From CAVSXS01 sp963767715 (GTDB lineage Bacteria; Chloroflexota; Ktedonobacteria; Ktedonobacterales; Ktedonobacteraceae), in the NCBI GenBank assembly GCA_963767715.1, contig CAVYFA010000007.1, forward strand, positions 114,520 through 178,519: 64,000 nucleotides of DNA, written 5' to 3'. The position numbers and the translations under genes were made by a program. Of this stretch, positions 1 to 8,254 are shown one piece after another. Every line of letters starts with the position of its first letter. Positions within the stretch are counted from its first letter, which is position 1. The notes beneath the pieces are model-generated. The model saw only the letters and a list, made by a program, of their open reading frames with translations. It did no database searches and was not told where the DNA came from.

Positions 1-1160
1 TTGATCAGCGTCAGCGGCGTATGAAAATCGTGGGATACGGACGAGATGATGGCGGTATGCAACTCATCAGCGCGCCGCTGCAACTCCCGTTCCACGCTTT
101 CTTGCTGCATCAATGCTCGCCCAATCAGCGCCTGTTCAATTAAGAAGGTCGCGTGGTCAAGTAACTGCGAGAAGAGGCCCGGCTGTGCGGCATCCTCATC
201 GCAGCCCAATTCAAGTTGCCTTTTGATGGCAGGTAATTCAGGATGGTCAGTATCTTCAATTCGCAGGTATAGTACTCCGATCACTTTCTTGCCAGATTCG
301 CCAAGAATTTTTTCTCCCGAAACGATTGGTGTAAGATAACTGCAATGGGAAATCTCCTGGGGATCCCGGATTTTGCTGGCAACAACCCTGCGCAAATAGC
401 TGCCTTTTTCGCGCGAAATCAGGGGCGTCTCCCTGTTAACTACCGGCTTGGCGTGCTTCATCACCCAGGCAGCGATATCCTCCTCGCTTGGTGAAAGCTC
501 ATCCGAGAGGCTATTGTCGTCACCCGGCCTGTGCATAAACAGGCGACCATCGATATCAGGCACGAAGAACAAACATTTTCTCACACCACAATGCACGAAC
601 ATCTCTTCGATCGCTCGCGCCACAAGCTTTAGCTGCGCCTTCACATCCTTCTCTTCCCGCGTCGCCTGCATCACCTCGTAAAATATATTCATTTGAGAGT
701 CGTGCCGGTTAACCTCTTCATACTGCTTGCGCAATTGCTCTTCGTAATGCAATTTTTCCTCTTCTCGCTGCCGCTTCGCCTTCTCCACACCATGCTTCAA
801 ACGAGAATACGAATAGCTGAGAAGTATGGCAAACGCCAGGAAAAAGAGCAGCGCCCAACCATCCTCATTTCTCGAAATCTGGATTGAAAAGAGTGGAGGA
901 ACAAATAGAAAATCAAAGACAGCGGTTGCAATTACCGCAGCAATAATAGCGATGCCAATTCCACGCTTATGTACCAGCCACAGCAAGATAAACAGGTAAC
1001 ACAGCAAAAGTGCGGCCAGACTGAGATGAAGTGGCAGGAAAAAGGCAATGCCGGTAAAAAGCAGGCCGGTGGCGCAGGCAAGGACGAGGTCAAGCACATA
1101 GGGTTTCCACCAGTCTTTCCTCGTCGTTTTTATCGCTGGGAAGAAGCGTTTCTGGAACAT
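1..1160 (-). CDS. Sensor histidine kinase, DUF4118/GAF type (cut by window edge)
   Basis: Reading the complement from the ATG at 1160 gives an open frame of 386 codons that runs off the window at base 1. An in-frame TAA directly abuts the ATG, so the start cannot lie further upstream. The N-terminus has about four hydrophobic segments (residues 20-120), as in the KdpD-type DUF4118 membrane domain. A charged linker with coiled-coil character follows, then a GAF-like domain (about 170-330). The fragment ends in the H-box of a HisKA domain, with the phospho-acceptor His in SHDFHTPLTLI. The ATPase domain lies outside the window. It probably senses a cytoplasmic or membrane signal and phosphorylates a response regulator not seen here. 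An AGAGAGGGA stretch precedes the start. Confidence 0.85.
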   Translation of the reverse strand, partial: MFQKRFFPAIKTTRKDWWKPYVLDLVLACATGLLFTGIAFFLPLHLSLAALLLCYLFILLWLVHKRGIGIAIIAAVIATAVFDFLFVPPLFSIQISRNEDGWALLFFLAFAILLSYSYSRLKHGVEKAKRQREEEKLHYEEQLRKQYEEVNRHDSQMNIFYEVMQATREEKDVKAQLKLVARAIEEMFVHCGVRKCLFFVPDIDGRLFMHRPGDDNSLSDELSPSEEDIAAWVMKHAKPVVNRETPLISREKGSYLRRVVASKIRDPQEISHCSYLTPIVSGEKILGESGKKVIGVLYLRIEDTDHPELPAIKRQLELGCDEDAAQPGLFSQLLDHATFLIEQALIGRALMQQESVERELQRRADELHTAIISSVSHDFHTPLTLI

Positions 1161-1283
1161 AGCTTAACCCGGTCCCTCTCTTCGGCGCTCAAAAAGATCA
1201 GGCACTCCATTGAGCATAAAATATAAAATTTCAACTGTCAATAGAAAAATCTACAGCCTCTCTGTCCTCGCGGGGAAATTCCC

Positions 1284-1402
1284 GTAGGGGCGGGAGTGGA
1301 GTGGGGTGGTGCGGGGACCCTTGGGTCGCCCTCCCTCACTATTCACCGCATCAATGGTTGCTCGTTCCTCTTTGGGGTGCGGGGACCCTTGGGTCGCCCT
1401 CC
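1284..1402. repeat. Direct repeat of a GC-rich intergenic motif
   Basis: A unit containing GGTGCGGGGACCC followed by TTGGGTCGCCCTCC occurs at about 1308-1334 and again at about 1375-1402, roughly 67 bp apart. The unit is itself partly palindromic. Its upstream flank (CCCGTAGGGGCGGGAGTGG) resembles the repeats near 5606 and 49090. It lies between the sigma factor 3' end and the histidine kinase start. Confidence 0.6.
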
Positions 1403-1403
1403 T

Positions 1404-2018
1404 TCACCCAACGGAGATCTGTGGTGCTGAGCCCTTCTTCACCCCAAAGGATGTTGACCCATCTACAGCCCCGCTCTCGCATTCCAATTCCTGGTAGATG
1501 GCCCGAAACCGCTTGCGCGCCATGCTGACGTAGGTCCCTACGCTCGCCGGGCTGACATCAGCCATCACTGCTATTTCGTAAGGCGAGAAACCCTCAATAT
1601 GCAAGACCAGGCATTGCCGCTGCTTAGAAGATAGACGGATTAGTGACAGGCGTATCAAATCCGCCTTCTCTGTACTTTCCTCCGGGCCTGGCATCGCTGC
1701 TATCCTGCTATCGAGCATGAGCTCCTCCCAGGACTGGCAATGTACCTTCCTCCTTCTCCAATAGTCGCAGATCTGCCGCTTGACGATACTGAAAAGCCAG
1801 TGCTTGAAGCACATGTTATCCTGCAGGCTCCCAATATGCATCCACGCCTTCAAAAATACTTGCTGCGTAACATCGCTGGCTTCCTCGGAATCACCCAGTC
1901 GAACGAAAAGATAGTTGCGAATTTCGGGCTCGAAACGCTCCATTAGCGCGCTGAACGCCTCGATATCTCCATCCTGTGCACGCTTGACTTGCAAGACCAG
2001 CTCTGGGGTCAGTAGCAT
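1404..2018 (-). CDS. RNA polymerase sigma-70 family (ECF-like) sigma factor
   Basis: A protein of 204 aa with sigma region 2 at about residues 20-85 (ALMERFEPEIRNYLF...DVTQQVFLKAW) and region 4 at about 125-180 (LSSKQRQCLVLHIEGFSPYEIA, then the recognition helix). No anti-sigma gene is adjacent. The last ~25 residues (ESGAVDGSTSFGVKKG...) look unlike a sigma factor and come from DNA next to the intergenic repeat, so the C-terminus may be extended by repeat invasion. The ATG at 2018 has AAGG 9 bases upstream; a TTG three codons earlier (2027) is an alternative. It probably directs transcription of a small regulon under some signal not visible here. Confidence 0.85.
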   Translation of the reverse strand: MLLTPELVLQVKRAQDGDIEAFSALMERFEPEIRNYLFVRLGDSEEASDVTQQVFLKAWMHIGSLQDNMCFKHWLFSIVKRQICDYWRRRKVHCQSWEELMLDSRIAAMPGPEESTEKADLIRLSLIRLSSKQRQCLVLHIEGFSPYEIAVMADVSPASVGTYVSMARKRFRAIYQELECESGAVDGSTSFGVKKGSAPQISVG

Positions 2019-2177
2019 GTTGCTCAACCTTTCTCCTGGTAACGGCGTACCGGACTATCCAGCAGGTAATATTGCTGTGCAGGAAGAGCATACACGAGCT
2101 TTATCTATTCTCGCTTAACAGGAAAAAGAAAATTCTCAATTTTCGCTTAATTTTTAAGCGGTCACACAAAAGAAGCA

Positions 2178-3425
2178 TTAATCGTTCGGCAGCGCCTTGT
2201 CGATCAACGACCAGAGCCCGCCAGGCTCCCAGGTCGCGCGATACCAGAAGGCCAGCATGAGGTGATCGTGCGCCATCTGGGGCGTTTGCGCCAGCACTTT
2301 CTGGAAATTGGAGATGATATAAGCGAGATTTTGAGCCGTAGGGTACCAGAGAGAATGCTCCACACCGGAGGAATCGGTGTAAACAAGGTGAGCGGATGTG
2401 GGATCGTTGAGGTCGCTCATGCCGGCATCGATCTCGGAAGCAGGTATCTGGGATACCAGCGTCTGGGCATCCTGGTAGTTAACTCCGCTGTCGAAGACCC
2501 ATTGCCCGCCTTCCATGCGCCAGGTAGCGCCATACAGCGGCAGTTCCCAGATAGTACGTGGCAGCATCTGCGGCATTGTCTGTTCTGCGTAGGCTAGCAG
2601 TTGCTTCAGCCATGGCAGGCTTACCGTTGGGCCAGGCGTGAAATAGGACTGGTCTACCGCCATGATCTCCAGAAAATCCGCGCTGCGCGCCAGCAGTGAC
2701 CAGTTCTCAAAACCGTTCAGCGCATAATACTCATCATGATCGCTCAGCTTATGCAGCAGCGCGATCCCATAATACTTATGCAGCGGCTTCAACGCCGCCC
2801 AGACGCGCTGGTTGTAGGTCGCGAAGAGTTGCTGGATGTTGGGATAGTTGGCATCTGCCCCTTCCAGGTCCATGATAACGCCGTCGTAGCCGGCGCGCGT
2901 GACTTCGTGCACGATCGTATCGATATAGCCCTGGTCGGTCGTGGCCCTGGCAATGTATTCCGACTGCTGCTGGGAAGTCCACGAAGTGGCCGAACCGTCC
3001 GTCTCCATCGTGATCGCCAGGTAAGCCATGCCGCCTTTACTGTGTACGAGCCGCACCACGTTATCCATGCTGAGACTGTTTGCCTGGCAGATATTATGCT
3101 GGCCGTTGATGAGCTTACCGGTCGTCGGATCGACCCATCCCGTCCCCACCAGCGCGGCATCAGGGTTAATCGCGGCGGTCTCCAGGTAGGCCTGCACACT
3201 GCGCTGGCAATCGCGTCCGACAATCCAGTTCAGCGATGCAACCTTCCCGTTCAATATCCGCAGCGGCTGCGGCGCAGACTGGGATTGAATAGGATCGAAG
3301 AACACAACCTCTGGCGAGCGCGGTGCATTCACATGCAGCCACACGGCAAATACCAGCATGAGCAGAGCCAGCACGATCAGCACCGCCCCTCTCGCTCCGC
3401 TAAATAGATGTTTCAATTTGCGCAT
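2178..3425 (-). CDS. Membrane-anchored GH18-like glycoside hydrolase domain protein
   Basis: A protein of 415 aa. A short basic N-terminus and one membrane segment (about residues 12-32) anchor or export it. The rest looks like a TIM-barrel chitinase-like domain. The segment GYDGVIMDLEGA matches the GH18 catalytic strand (DxxDxE), with the final Glu as presumed acid/base. The aromatic-rich C-terminal part (MLAFWYRATWEPGGLWSLID) fits the last barrel strands. Substrate is unknown; GH18-like proteins of this type act on cell wall or chitin-like glycans. A GTG five codons upstream (3440) is an alternative start. Transcribed away from the YbaK/HAD pair across a repeat-filled gap. Confidence 0.7.
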   Translation of the reverse strand: MRKLKHLFSGARGAVLIVLALLMLVFAVWLHVNAPRSPEVVFFDPIQSQSAPQPLRILNGKVASLNWIVGRDCQRSVQAYLETAAINPDAALVGTGWVDPTTGKLINGQHNICQANSLSMDNVVRLVHSKGGMAYLAITMETDGSATSWTSQQQSEYIARATTDQGYIDTIVHEVTRAGYDGVIMDLEGADANYPNIQQLFATYNQRVWAALKPLHKYYGIALLHKLSDHDEYYALNGFENWSLLARSADFLEIMAVDQSYFTPGPTVSLPWLKQLLAYAEQTMPQMLPRTIWELPLYGATWRMEGGQWVFDSGVNYQDAQTLVSQIPASEIDAGMSDLNDPTSAHLVYTDSSGVEHSLWYPTAQNLAYIISNFQKVLAQTPQMAHDHLMLAFWYRATWEPGGLWSLIDKALPND

Positions 3426-3533
3426 AACCAGGCCTGCCACATTTCACAAATATGACAACGTAGTTCATGCGCATACTAACATATCCTGAAGCAAATTGAA
3501 ATACTTTAAACTTGGTGATTACCCAAAGTTCGG

Positions 3534-3598
3534 AGATCCTTCGCTGCGCTCAGGATGACCCCCCAGGATGTTGTCATCCTGAGCGCAGCGAAGGATCT
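3534..3598. repeat. Dispersed repeat family A, inverted pair
   Basis: Two 26-bp copies of the same sequence in inverted orientation (3534-3559 and 3573-3598) separated by 13 bp. The core is CATCCTGAGCGCAGCGAAGG. Transcribed RNA would form a long perfect stem. The same core recurs at 5508-5575, 29363-29388, 34612-34638, 36416-36464 and 60550-60575. Confidence 0.9.
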
Positions 3599-3674
3599 CT
3601 GGCGCGGATTCGTCCAGTAAACTGGGCTTCTGCTTTGAACCAATTGGGCCATAAATTGGCAGGCGACGGCGGGG

Positions 3675-3800
3675 ACTTACAGAGGTTGGTTCTTTGTAGA
3701 GGCAGGGGCGGCGAGGAGCGGTGCGGGGCCCCTTGCGGGTGCCTTGCCTGCCAATCCGCCTCGCTGGCCCTTTCTCGAGCAAAACCCACCCGTGTCAGCC
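3675..3800. repeat. Dispersed repeat family B, copy 1
   Basis: One of four long related intergenic copies (others near 5729, 29401 and 37490). Shared landmarks in order: GGTT(C)TTTGTAGAGGCAGGGG, GCGGGGCCCCTTGCGGGTGCC, then CTGGCCCTTTCTCGAG. The element sits in the gap between the GH18-like gene and the YbaK gene. Confidence 0.85.
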
Positions 3801-3824
3801 GCGAGGGTCGCCCTGGCTGGCGTT

Positions 3825-4304
3825 CTACTTGATCCCGATAACCCTCCCGCCGGTCATCTCCCGCAATTCATCCGGCGTCAACCGGAACACCGCGTGCGGG
3901 TTCCCCGCGGCCGCCCAGATTTCTTCGTACTGTAGCAAATCCTCGTCAATAAAGGTTTCGATATGTTCGGCATGCCCGACCGGCGGCACGCCTCCCACCG
4001 TAAAACCGGTATGCTGTCGCACAAAATCGGCATCAGCCTTCTCGATTGGCTCACCGATCACCTCGCTCACACGCCGCTCGTTCACGCGATTGACGCCGCT
4101 GGCCTCCACCAGCACCGGCCTCTGCGTCTGCTTCCCTTTGAATACCAGTGATTTCACAATCTGCCCCACCTGGCATCCCACCGCCTGCGCCGCCTCCGTC
4201 GCCGTGCGCGTCGAGTCCGAAAATACCACCACCTCACCCGAAAAGCCGCGCGACCTCAGCACATCCTGAACCTTCTGTACACTCGCTCCCAGTGTATTCG
4301 ACAT
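3825..4304 (-). CDS. YbaK/EbsC family aminoacyl-tRNA deacylase
   Basis: A protein of 159 aa, the usual length for a stand-alone YbaK/ProX domain. These proteins hydrolyse misacylated tRNAs (typically Cys-tRNA(Pro)) in the cytoplasm. Family landmarks visible: FSDSTRTATEAAQAVGCQVGQIVKSLVFKG in the first half (the Lys of KSLVF is conserved in the family), and GFTVGGVPPVGH in the second half, the substrate-binding loop. It starts 17 bp after the HAD gene's stop on the same strand, so the two are probably cotranscribed. Confidence 0.88.
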   Translation of the reverse strand: MSNTLGASVQKVQDVLRSRGFSGEVVVFSDSTRTATEAAQAVGCQVGQIVKSLVFKGKQTQRPVLVEASGVNRVNERRVSEVIGEPIEKADADFVRQHTGFTVGGVPPVGHAEHIETFIDEDLLQYEEIWAAAGNPHAVFRLTPDELREMTGGRVIGIK

Positions 4305-4321
4305 GTATTACTCTCTTCCCA

Positions 4322-5095
4322 TTAAAAAATATCGAGCAGTTCGCGTAGGTGCTCAATTCTCACATCCGGCTCGATCCCGGTTTCATCGTCACGCTGCCTG
4401 CGCCGGTGTAACCTGTACGGTTTCCAGATCGCCGCGATATTCAACATCTTCGCCCCTGCAATATCAGCCCTGAGTAAATCACCTACCATCGCGGCCTCTT
4501 CAGGAAGGGCTCCCAGCGCGTTCAGTGCATACATGAAGATATCAGGGTGAGGCTTGCGAACCCCCAGGTCAGCCGAAATCGCCATGTGGCTATAATCGAA
4601 ATAGTCGAGCAGGCCTATCACGCGCAGGTCTTCACGAAACGGCTCCCCCCCATAATGGCGGTTCGACACGACCCCCAGCAGGTAGCCGCGTCGCTTCAGG
4701 CTGTCGAGCGTCGAGAACGTATCCTCGAACAATTCCCGCGAGTCGGCTGACCTGACACGCAGCGCCTCATAGATAGCCTCTCCAAGCCCGTTATCCACCC
4801 CGGGCACCCCCAGACCTTGCAGCGCCCCTACAGCAGCCTGGATAAAATCAGGTTCATACAGCGGGTTCTCGCGCGTCCTGACGCGTATCGATTTCTCAAC
4901 CTCCCTGCGCAGTAGCGCGCCGGCTACAGTCGCATCCATTCCCCCAAAGAACTCGAACCCTGTATGCTGCCGGAGACAGGCCAGCGCGAGTTGATCGCCT
5001 GCCTGTTCGCAGGCCAGCATCACCGCATCGTCCTTGTGACCCCACAACGTGCCTCCCAGATCAAAGAGCAGGCAGCGAATTGTTTGTCTATCCAT
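4322..5095 (-). CDS. HAD-superfamily hydrolase
   Basis: A protein of 257 aa with the four HAD motifs: motif I LLFDLGGTLWG near the N-terminus (nucleophile Asp; the second Asp of DxD is Gly, which may reduce or alter phosphatase activity), motif II VVSNRHYG, motif III Lys in GVRKPHPDIF, and motif IV MVGDLLRADIAGA. The helical cap between motifs I and II is large (about 120 residues). It probably dephosphorylates a small metabolite; substrate cannot be told. Upstream partner of the YbaK gene. The start was taken at the first ATG because HAD motif I begins seven residues later. Confidence 0.82.
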   Translation of the reverse strand: MDRQTIRCLLFDLGGTLWGHKDDAVMLACEQAGDQLALACLRQHTGFEFFGGMDATVAGALLRREVEKSIRVRTRENPLYEPDFIQAAVGALQGLGVPGVDNGLGEAIYEALRVRSADSRELFEDTFSTLDSLKRRGYLLGVVSNRHYGGEPFREDLRVIGLLDYFDYSHMAISADLGVRKPHPDIFMYALNALGALPEEAAMVGDLLRADIAGAKMLNIAAIWKPYRLHRRRQRDDETGIEPDVRIEHLRELLDIF

Positions 5096-5507
5096 TTGTA
5101 TGCTTGAGTATCCCGGACGCGATATCCCCGTCCAACGGCTCTATCCACTTTCATAGCCTTTTCCTTGCCAGTATACCACGACCGTTGCCAAAAGATCACC
5201 ACTCCCCTTTTGTCCTCTCTGCTATACTGAAAACAAGATAGGCTCAGGCAAAAGGGCCCTCCTCCCACCTGCGTCTCGCACCTTAATAATACCTCCACCC
5301 ATCCCATCCATGCCCGGCACAAACGAAAATACCCCCGTCCCAAATGTCCCAAATGTCCTAAATCGTCTCAGGCAAGTCCACAGCTTCCCCCAACGGCATC
5401 CCTCCAACGAACCGGCTTGTCCTGAATGTCCCAAACCTGCTCGCTAATGTCATAACTAGAGTCACCAGCACCCAGGCTACCCCATCAGACATTTGGAGAT
5501 ACGGTCT

Positions 5508-5575
5508 GTCATCCTGAGCGCAGCGAAGGATCCCTCCGTCCAGCGATCGAGATCCTTCGCTGCGCTCAGGATGAC
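5508..5575. repeat. Dispersed repeat family A, inverted pair
   Basis: Copies at 5508-5532 and 5551-5575 are perfect inverted repeats of 25 bp separated by 18 bp, matching the family A core at 3573-3598. Confidence 0.9.
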
Positions 5576-5604
5576 AGTTAATGCAACTTGACAAATTCCT
5601 CCCG

Positions 5605-5740
5605 CCATCGCCCCTGTACGGGCGGGAGTGGCGGGGACGAGGAGTGGGGGCGCTTGCGCCGCCCTGCAAATCGAGCGCGTCTCCCGCCATCGCACCTGTA
5701 CGGGCGGGAGTGGAGCGGACGAGGGGTGGCTTACCCAGGT
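5605..5740. repeat. Dispersed repeat family C, two tandem copies
   Basis: CCTGTACGGGCGGGAGTGG begins each copy (about 5608 and 5696). The first copy continues into GTGGGGGCGCTTGCGCCGCC. The same arrangement is seen at 49083-49146, and a related one at 1284-1337. Confidence 0.8.
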
Positions 5741-5935
5741 GGGTCTATTGTCGGATGTCGTTTCTTTGTAGAGGCAGGGGTGGCTGGGAGCGGTGTGGGG
5801 CCCCTTGCGGGTGCCTTTCCTGCCTTCTGCGCCTCCCTGGCCCTTTCTCGAGAACAACCTCCCGTGTAAGCCCTTGCGGGTGCCTTTCCTGCCTTCTGCG
5901 CCTCGCTGGCTTGCGCCGCCCTTCCAATCGAGCGC
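5729..5935. repeat. Dispersed repeat family B, copy 2 plus partial duplicate
   Basis: A full copy (GTAGAGGCAGGGG, then GGGGCCCCTTGCGGGTGCC, then CTGGCCCTTTCTCGAG) at about 5729-5872 is followed by a truncated repeat of its middle part (CCCTTGCGGGTGCCTTTCC) at about 5873-5935. Confidence 0.85.
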
Positions 5936-5959
5936 GTCACCGGACAAATGCCTACAAGT

Positions 5960-6022
5960 GATACCACAGATACCACAGATACCTCGGATACCTCGGATAC
6001 CTCGGATACCTCGGATACCAGC
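5960..6022. repeat. 9-bp tandem repeat, seven units
   Basis: Seven consecutive 9-mers: GATACCACA twice, GATACCTCG four times, then GATACCAGC. It ends about 90 bp before the start of the ThDP-enzyme gene. Such arrays change copy number by slippage. Confidence 0.95.
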
Positions 6023-6110
6023 AATGCTCACCCAATTCATATGCCTTGTGCTATACTTACCTTACACAGCACCAGGCCCTTGTTCTCTTGAGTTTCACCG
6101 GAGAAATACA

Positions 6111-6623
6111 ATGCCCGTCTCAGTCACCAATTCCAGGCTGATCTACGACGCGCTGAAGGCGTGCGATGTCAGGATCATGTCTGCCCTTCCCGAAACCTGG
6201 CTGGTTCATCTGATTCGTTTGGCCGAAGAAGACCCGCAAGTGACGCTGGTTCGCCTCGCCAAAGAGGAAGAGGGCATCGGCATCTCGGCCGGCGCGCACC
6301 TGGCAGGCGTACAATCCGCCCTCTTGATGCAGAATCATGGCTTCTTCGCCGCCATCAACCCCATTATCTCGCTGGCGCAGCTCTACAAAATTCCACTGCT
6401 GATGCTGATTAGCTATCGCGGCCACCTTGGCGAAAAAGACCCCTGGCAGACGCAGGGCGGTCTGGCCACCGAGCCGCTGCTGCGCGCCCTGAACATCCCC
6501 TATTGCCTGGTCTCTTCCCCCGGCGAGATTGCCCGGCGCATCAAGGACGCCCAGACGATGGCGAACGCCTCGCTGCACCCGGTGGCCGTCCTGCTTACAC
6601 GTGAACTGATGTGGGAGGAGTAA
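6111..6623 (+). CDS. Sulfopyruvate/phosphonopyruvate decarboxylase-like ThDP enzyme, alpha subunit
   Basis: A protein of 170 aa corresponding to the PYR (pyrimidine-binding) half of a ThDP-dependent decarboxylase. The catalytic-type Glu is in LAKEEEGIGISAGAHLAG, and NHGFFAAINPIISLAQLY is characteristic of the ComD/phosphonopyruvate decarboxylase group. The partner PP half is encoded next, so the enzyme is split as in archaeal ComDE. Likely reaction: non-oxidative decarboxylation of a 2-oxo acid carrying a sulfo or phospho group; the exact substrate is not determined by sequence. ATG at 6111 has GGAG nine bases upstream. First gene of a tight plus-strand cluster. Confidence 0.8.
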   Translation: MPVSVTNSRLIYDALKACDVRIMSALPETWLVHLIRLAEEDPQVTLVRLAKEEEGIGISAGAHLAGVQSALLMQNHGFFAAINPIISLAQLYKIPLLMLISYRGHLGEKDPWQTQGGLATEPLLRALNIPYCLVSSPGEIARRIKDAQTMANASLHPVAVLLTRELMWEE

Positions 6624-6627
6624 GCAT

Positions 6628-7210
6628 ATGCTGCGAGTCGATGCTTTAGAGATGATCTATCCCGATCTGAAAGACCACATCGTCGTCACCATCATGGGCG
6701 CGGTGGCCGCTGAACTCTACACGCTGGGCCATCGCCACAATTTCTTCTACCTCGAACACGCCATGGGCCTGGCCTCGTCGATGGGACTTGGTATCGCCCT
6801 GGCCATGCCTCGCCACAAGGTCATCGTCATCGATGGCGACGGCTCACTGCTCATGAACCTCGGGACGCTCACCACCATGGCGCGCTACAGGCCCGGCAAC
6901 CTGCTGCACATCGTCTTCGACAACGAAAGCCTGCTCTCCGTCGGCGGATTTCCGACCGCTACCTCGACCGGCACCGACCTGGCCGGAATCGCCAGGGCTT
7001 CCGGCGTCCCTTCGGTTTTTGAAGCCCACACACCTGCTAGCCTGGCGGAAAGAGTACGCGTAGCGCCTGGCAGGCAACACACTCACCACCATCATCTCAA
7101 AGGTGGACGCTATCGGGCCAAAGACCTTCCACATGGACCTGCCCCTGCTGGAAAACCGCTTCCAGTTCAAGCGCGCACTGGAGCTTCTGCGTAAACAGGA
7201 AGAAACATAG
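6628..7210 (+). pseudogene. ThDP decarboxylase beta subunit, one apparent frameshift
   Basis: The PP (diphosphate-binding) half, cognate to the preceding gene. The ThDP/Mg motif is present as VIVIDGDGSLLMNLGTL...NLLHIVFDNE, with GLASSMGLGIALAM upstream. The frame from 6628 stays family-like to LAERVR (about residue 145), then becomes nonsense and stops at 7194. From the run CC at 7066-7067 the next frame continues with the expected C-terminus (GNTLTTIISKV..., ...KRALELLRKQEET) and stops at 7210. Removing one C there restores a 193-aa protein of normal length. ATG is 4 bp after the alpha-subunit stop with GGAGGAG ahead. It is either a sequencing error or an inactivated subunit. Confidence 0.85.
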
Positions 7211-7212
7211 CC

Positions 7213-7437
7213 ATGCAAACGTGGGAATATTTAACCGTGCAGTTAGGTACATTTGGCATCAAAAATGACAAGCTGGCCGTCCAGTTTCTCAATGGACAAG
7301 AATTGAGAGATTGGAAGAGCGTCCCTCTGACTCAATTCTTAAATCAGCTCGGCGCGAACGGCTGGGAAATGTCAGGCACGCTCTCCTCGTGGAGCGGCAC
7401 CATCAACTACCTGATTTTCAAACGCCCCTCACCTTAG
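7213..7437 (+). CDS. Small DUF4177-like protein
   Basis: A protein of 74 aa. It begins MQTWEYLTVQLGT and ends with LNQLGANGWEMSGTL...NYLIFKRP. This pattern (WEY at the N-terminus, LN.LG..GWE, then a final beta-strand ending in KRP) is typical of the small DUF4177 domain. Function unknown. It starts 3 bp after the beta subunit's restored stop and ends 13 bp before the cyclase, so it belongs to the same transcript. Confidence 0.65.
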   Translation: MQTWEYLTVQLGTFGIKNDKLAVQFLNGQELRDWKSVPLTQFLNQLGANGWEMSGTLSSWSGTINYLIFKRPSP

Positions 7438-7450
7438 AAAGGATGTAGCC

Positions 7451-8224
7451 ATGACTATTTTGTCGCAGCTCATCGAAGAGCTGAACAGCGGCCGCCTGAA
7501 GATCGTTGACCTCACCACGCCGCTAGGGCCCGACACTCCCGTCATCGATCTCCCGCCTGTCTTCGCGCCCTCGCCCGGGCTAAGCATGACCGAAATTTCG
7601 CGCTACGATAGCCGCGGACCGGCGTGGTACTGGAACACGCTCACCCTTGGCGAGCACACCGGCACACACTTCGACGCGCCCATCCACTGGGTGACCGGCA
7701 AGGACCTGCCCAACAACGCCACCGATACGATTCAGCCTGGCAAGTTCATCGGCCCGGCCTGCGTCATCGATGTCACCGCCGAGGTGGCCCAGAACGCCGA
7801 TTTCCTGCTCACCGTCGAGCGCGTCGAGCAGTGGGAGAGCCAGTACGGCCGCCTCCCTTCGGGCGCCTGGCTGCTCGTGCGCACCGGGTGGAGCAAACGC
7901 CAGGGCCGCGAGGAATTCCTCGGTCTGCAGGCCGACGGCTCCCACTCCCCCGGTTTCCAACCGTCCTGCTCAGCATTCCTGGCGAAGGAACGCGACATCC
8001 TCGGCGTCGGCGTCGAAACCGTCGGTACGGACGCGGGCGCGGCAGGTGGCTTCGACCCACCCTTTCCGAGCCACACCTTCATGCACGGCGCCGGCAAGTT
8101 CGGCATCACCAGCCTGATAAACCTGGATCAACTGCCGCCCACCGGGGCCATCGTGATCGCCGCGCCCCTCAAGATCGTCAACGGCTCCGGCAGCCCCCTG
8201 CGCGTCATCGCCATTACACCGTAA
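7451..8224 (+). CDS. Cyclase family protein (kynurenine-formamidase-like metal hydrolase)
   Basis: A protein of 257 aa of the PF04199 fold. The metal-binding signature HTGTHFDAPIHW is at about residues 70-81 (His, His, Asp, His ligands). Further conserved parts are VDLTTPLGPDTPV at the N-terminus, GAWLLVRTGWSKR, and GVGVETVGTDAG towards the C-terminus. The family includes arylformamidases and isatin hydrolases; substrate here is unknown. The preceding AGAAAGGATGTAGCC supplies a ribosome binding site. Its place between a 2-oxo-acid decarboxylase and an enoyl-CoA hydratase suggests one catabolic pathway. Confidence 0.85.
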   Translation: MTILSQLIEELNSGRLKIVDLTTPLGPDTPVIDLPPVFAPSPGLSMTEISRYDSRGPAWYWNTLTLGEHTGTHFDAPIHWVTGKDLPNNATDTIQPGKFIGPACVIDVTAEVAQNADFLLTVERVEQWESQYGRLPSGAWLLVRTGWSKRQGREEFLGLQADGSHSPGFQPSCSAFLAKERDILGVGVETVGTDAGAAGGFDPPFPSHTFMHGAGKFGITSLINLDQLPPTGAIVIAAPLKIVNGSGSPLRVIAITP

Positions 8225-8254
8225 TTATCCATGCAAGGAGCAACCCTAACACTC

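Larger units (their letters stand above)
5096..6110. other. 1-kb gene-poor region filled with repeats
   Basis: No convincing gene. In order it holds an inverted pair of family A (5508-5575), two copies of family C (5605-5665 and 5690-5740), a family B copy with a partial second copy directly behind it (5729-5935), and a 9-bp tandem repeat (5960-6022). Open frames here translate to low-complexity Arg/Pro/Gly peptides and are rejected. The last 60 bp should contain the promoter of the ThDP-enzyme cluster. Confidence 0.8.

Noticed and set aside
2736..3407. Open plus-strand frame of 223 codons opposite the GH18-like gene
   Set aside because: Composition is rich in His, Arg and Gln without domains; a shadow of the minus-strand gene.
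5960..6022. Possible small CRISPR array
   Set aside because: Units are 9 bp with no spacers, so it is a simple tandem repeat.
5477..6040. Long minus-strand open frame with GIRGIRGIRG repeats
   Set aside because: It is the translation of the 9-bp DNA repeat plus the family A, B and C repeats; no start signal or protein-like composition.
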